Below, piece after piece: positions 62,533 through 64,000 of a DNA stretch of 64,000 nt. The stretch spans positions 1 through 64,000 of the forward strand of contig JAABTL010000002.1 of NCBI GenBank assembly GCA_011389865.1, written 5' to 3'. Origin of the DNA: Trueperaceae bacterium. Lineage in GTDB: Bacteria; Deinococcota; Deinococci; Deinococcales; Trueperaceae. Positions within the stretch are counted from its first letter, which is position 1. Every line of letters begins with the position of its first letter. Below the pieces are notes generated by a model. The model saw only the letters and a list, made by a program, of their open reading frames with translations. It made no database searches and was not told where the DNA came from. Position numbers and translations under genes: made by a program.

Positions 62533-63256
62533 CAAGTGGTCGCAGATCAAACGCAAGAAGGCTGCGAACGACAACCAGCGTGGCAAGGCGATCAGCAAGC
62601 ACATCCGCGCCATCCAGAGCGCGGTGCGCGAGGGGGGTGGCGGGGACCCCGGCGCGAACCTGCCGCTGAAGAACGCGCTTGCCGCCGCCAAGAGCGACAA
62701 CGTCCCGGTCGACAACATCGATCGCGCGATCGAGCGGGCGCTCGGCGGCGCCGAGGGTGGCGCCGCCTTCGAGACGGTCATGTACGAGGGCTACGGCCCC
62801 GGTGGGGTCGCCGTCCTGGTCGAGGCCCTGACCGACAACCGCAACCGCACGGTCGGCGAGGTGCGCCACGTGTTCTCCAAGCGCGGCGGGAACCTCTCCG
62901 GCAGCGTGGCCTGGCAGTTCGAGACGAAGGGCCTCATCGTCGTCGAGCGTGACGACGAGGACGTCGCGGAGGCCGCCATCGAGGCCGGCGCGGAGGACAT
63001 CGAGGTCGAGGAGGGCGCCACCACCATCTACACGGCGCCGACGGCCCTGTACGACGTCGTCGACGCCATGCAGAGCGCCGGCTTCGAGCCACAGGTGAGC
63101 CAGCTCACCAAGGTCCCCCAGACGACCACCGCGTTGGCCGCGGACGCCGCCGCCCGCGTGGTGAGCTTCCTCGAGGCGCTCGAGGAGCTCGACGACGTCC
63201 AGAACGTGTACAGCACCGCCGACCTCTCGGCCTTCGCCGAGTCGGTCGCCGGCTGA
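62519..63256 (+). CDS. yebC: YebC/TACO1-family regulator
   Basis: This 245-residue protein has the unmistakable N terminus AGHNKWSQIKRKKAANDNQR and then GGGDPGANLPLKNALAAAKS. YEGYGPGGVAVLVEALTDNR NRT-type sequence and the KRGGNLSGSVAWQFETKG block follow. Members bind DNA or assist ribosomes at proline stretches. GTG start at 62519 with GGAAGG upstream. Confidence 0.95.
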   Translation: MAGHNKWSQIKRKKAANDNQRGKAISKHIRAIQSAVREGGGGDPGANLPLKNALAAAKSDNVPVDNIDRAIERALGGAEGGAAFETVMYEGYGPGGVAVLVEALTDNRNRTVGEVRHVFSKRGGNLSGSVAWQFETKGLIVVERDDEDVAEAAIEAGAEDIEVEEGATTIYTAPTALYDVVDAMQSAGFEPQVSQLTKVPQTTTALAADAAARVVSFLEALEELDDVQNVYSTADLSAFAESVAG

Positions 63257-63266
63257 GGAGGGACCG

Positions 63267-63983
63267 ATGAGCTTCCCGACCGTCTCGTGGGACGCCGTAC
63301 CCCGGATCACCGGCAGCCAGATGCAGCAGCTGATCATGCTCGCGACCGGCAAGTACGGTCTGGACAGCCGCCTGCTGGTGGAACACACGGCGCGCAACGT
63401 CGTGGCGTTGGTCGACGCCCATGCCCCCGAGGGCACCATCCTGGTGGTGGCGGGCCGCGGCAACAACGGCTCCGGCGGGCTCGCCGCCGCGCGGCTGCTG
63501 GCGGCGCGCGGCAGGCGCGTCTGGGTCGTGCCCACCCACGAGGCAGAGAACTACTCCGGGACGCCCAAGGAGCAGCTCGAGCACCTGCGGCACTACGAGA
63601 CGGTCAAGGTGCGCACCAGCCTCCCCAAGATGAAGTTCTCGGTGGTGATCGACAGCGCCATCGGTACCAACCTCGAGGGGCCGCCGCGCGGCCGCACCCT
63701 CGACGTCATCACGGTCGTCAACCAGCTCGTGGCCCAGGGCAGTTGCGTCATCTCGCTCGACGTCCCGACGGGGCTGAAGGCCGATGACGGCACGCTGCCG
63801 GGCGACGTCGTGAACGCGACCATGACCCTCGCGATCGGTCTCGCCAAGCGTGGCGCCGCCCCGGGGGAGCACGTCGGCCGCCTGTTCGTCGGCGATCTGG
63901 CGCTCCCCGACGGCCTCTACGAGGGCATGGGACTCGACGCACCCCGGATGCCGAACTTCGTCACGGAGGTCGTGGCGGGCTGA
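63267..63983 (+). CDS. nnrE: NAD(P)H-hydrate epimerase (YjeF N-domain)
   Basis: This 238-residue protein has the Rossmann-like YjeF_N domain: ITGSQMQQLIMLAT at the start, LVEHTARNVVALV, and the nucleotide loop VVAGRGNNGSGGLAAARLLA near residue 65. The catalytic Asp is in VVIDSAIGTNLEGPPRG, and the C-terminal half has VISLDVPTGLKADDGTLPG. It repairs hydrated NADH/NADPH by epimerisation. The dehydratase domain usually fused or adjacent (NnrD) is not present. ATG 63267 with GAGGAGG upstream, 10 nt after yebC. Confidence 0.88.
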   Translation: MSFPTVSWDAVPRITGSQMQQLIMLATGKYGLDSRLLVEHTARNVVALVDAHAPEGTILVVAGRGNNGSGGLAAARLLAARGRRVWVVPTHEAENYSGTPKEQLEHLRHYETVKVRTSLPKMKFSVVIDSAIGTNLEGPPRGRTLDVITVVNQLVAQGSCVISLDVPTGLKADDGTLPGDVVNATMTLAIGLAKRGAAPGEHVGRLFVGDLALPDGLYEGMGLDAPRMPNFVTEVVAG

Positions 63984-64000
63984 AGGCCCAACGATCGGCC

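Overview
The window is a very GC-rich (roughly 70% by eye), densely packed bacterial chromosome segment with about 50 protein genes, no rRNA or tRNA genes, no CRISPR array and no recognisable transposase or phage gene. Several traits suggest a member of the Deinococcota, perhaps a Truepera-like lineage. These are a V/A-type rotary ATPase operon, a dnaJ-hspR operon with a HAIR-like operator, DUF4384 lipoproteins, and above all a repeated promoter layout in which a TANNNT -10 box sits 5-7 nt before the start codon, so the mRNAs would be leaderless. The assignment is an inference from gene content, not a sequence search.

Layout. 1-5 kb: a truncated CPA1 antiporter, a YfiT/DinB protein, a class III CoA-transferase, a zinc alcohol dehydrogenase and a cupredoxin. 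5-12 kb: acetoacetyl-CoA synthetase, a DUF302 protein behind a CsoR-like operator, the selenium pair mnmH-selD, and formate-tetrahydrofolate ligase. 12-15 kb: a ugpB-ugpA-ugpE glycerol-phosphate uptake operon with a 32-nt palindrome between ugpB and ugpA and no ATPase gene. 15-19 kb: a three-gene operon of poorly known function (TelA-like coiled coil, DUF6384-like membrane protein, coiled coil with a Gly-rich FKTGG tail). 19-23 kb: two half-size chromate transporters, a Na/Pi symporter and a HemW-like radical SAM enzyme.

23-31 kb: a V-type ATPase operon in the compact order E-DUF2764-A-B-D-I-K. Its genes overlap or abut, and no C, F or G subunit gene is present. It ends at a duplicated sequence that forms a hairpin and overlaps a 55-aa membrane-protein gene on the other strand. 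31-40 kb: HxlR regulator/YceI pair, two Gfo/Idh/MocA oxidoreductases flanking a MatB-like acyl-CoA synthetase, a UvrD-type helicase, a CueP copper protein and a stand-alone MOCOS-type PLP sulfurase.

40-49 kb is the most unusual part. A module of a Rph/PEP-synthase-like phosphotransferase plus an MFS exporter is duplicated in tandem. Both phosphotransferase genes are preceded by a short ORF (MTHVVR..., 8 codons) whose stop codon overlaps the GTG or TTG start of the enzyme. The upstream exporter copy is wrecked: it has a 5-nt insertion, an internal deletion, and a fusion to the last 40 or so codons of a GH1 beta-glucosidase. A GH5-like glycosidase lies upstream.

49-64 kb: small membrane and hydrolase genes, a truncated alpha/beta-hydrolase next to an AT-rich palindrome, a truncated hemoglobin behind a perfect 32-nt palindrome, smc, an M20 dipeptidase, hspR-dnaJ, two tandem DUF4384 lipoproteins, yebC and an NAD(P)H-hydrate epimerase. 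Copper handling recurs (cupredoxin, DUF302 behind a CsoR-like site, CueP), but these genes are scattered and do not form one operon.
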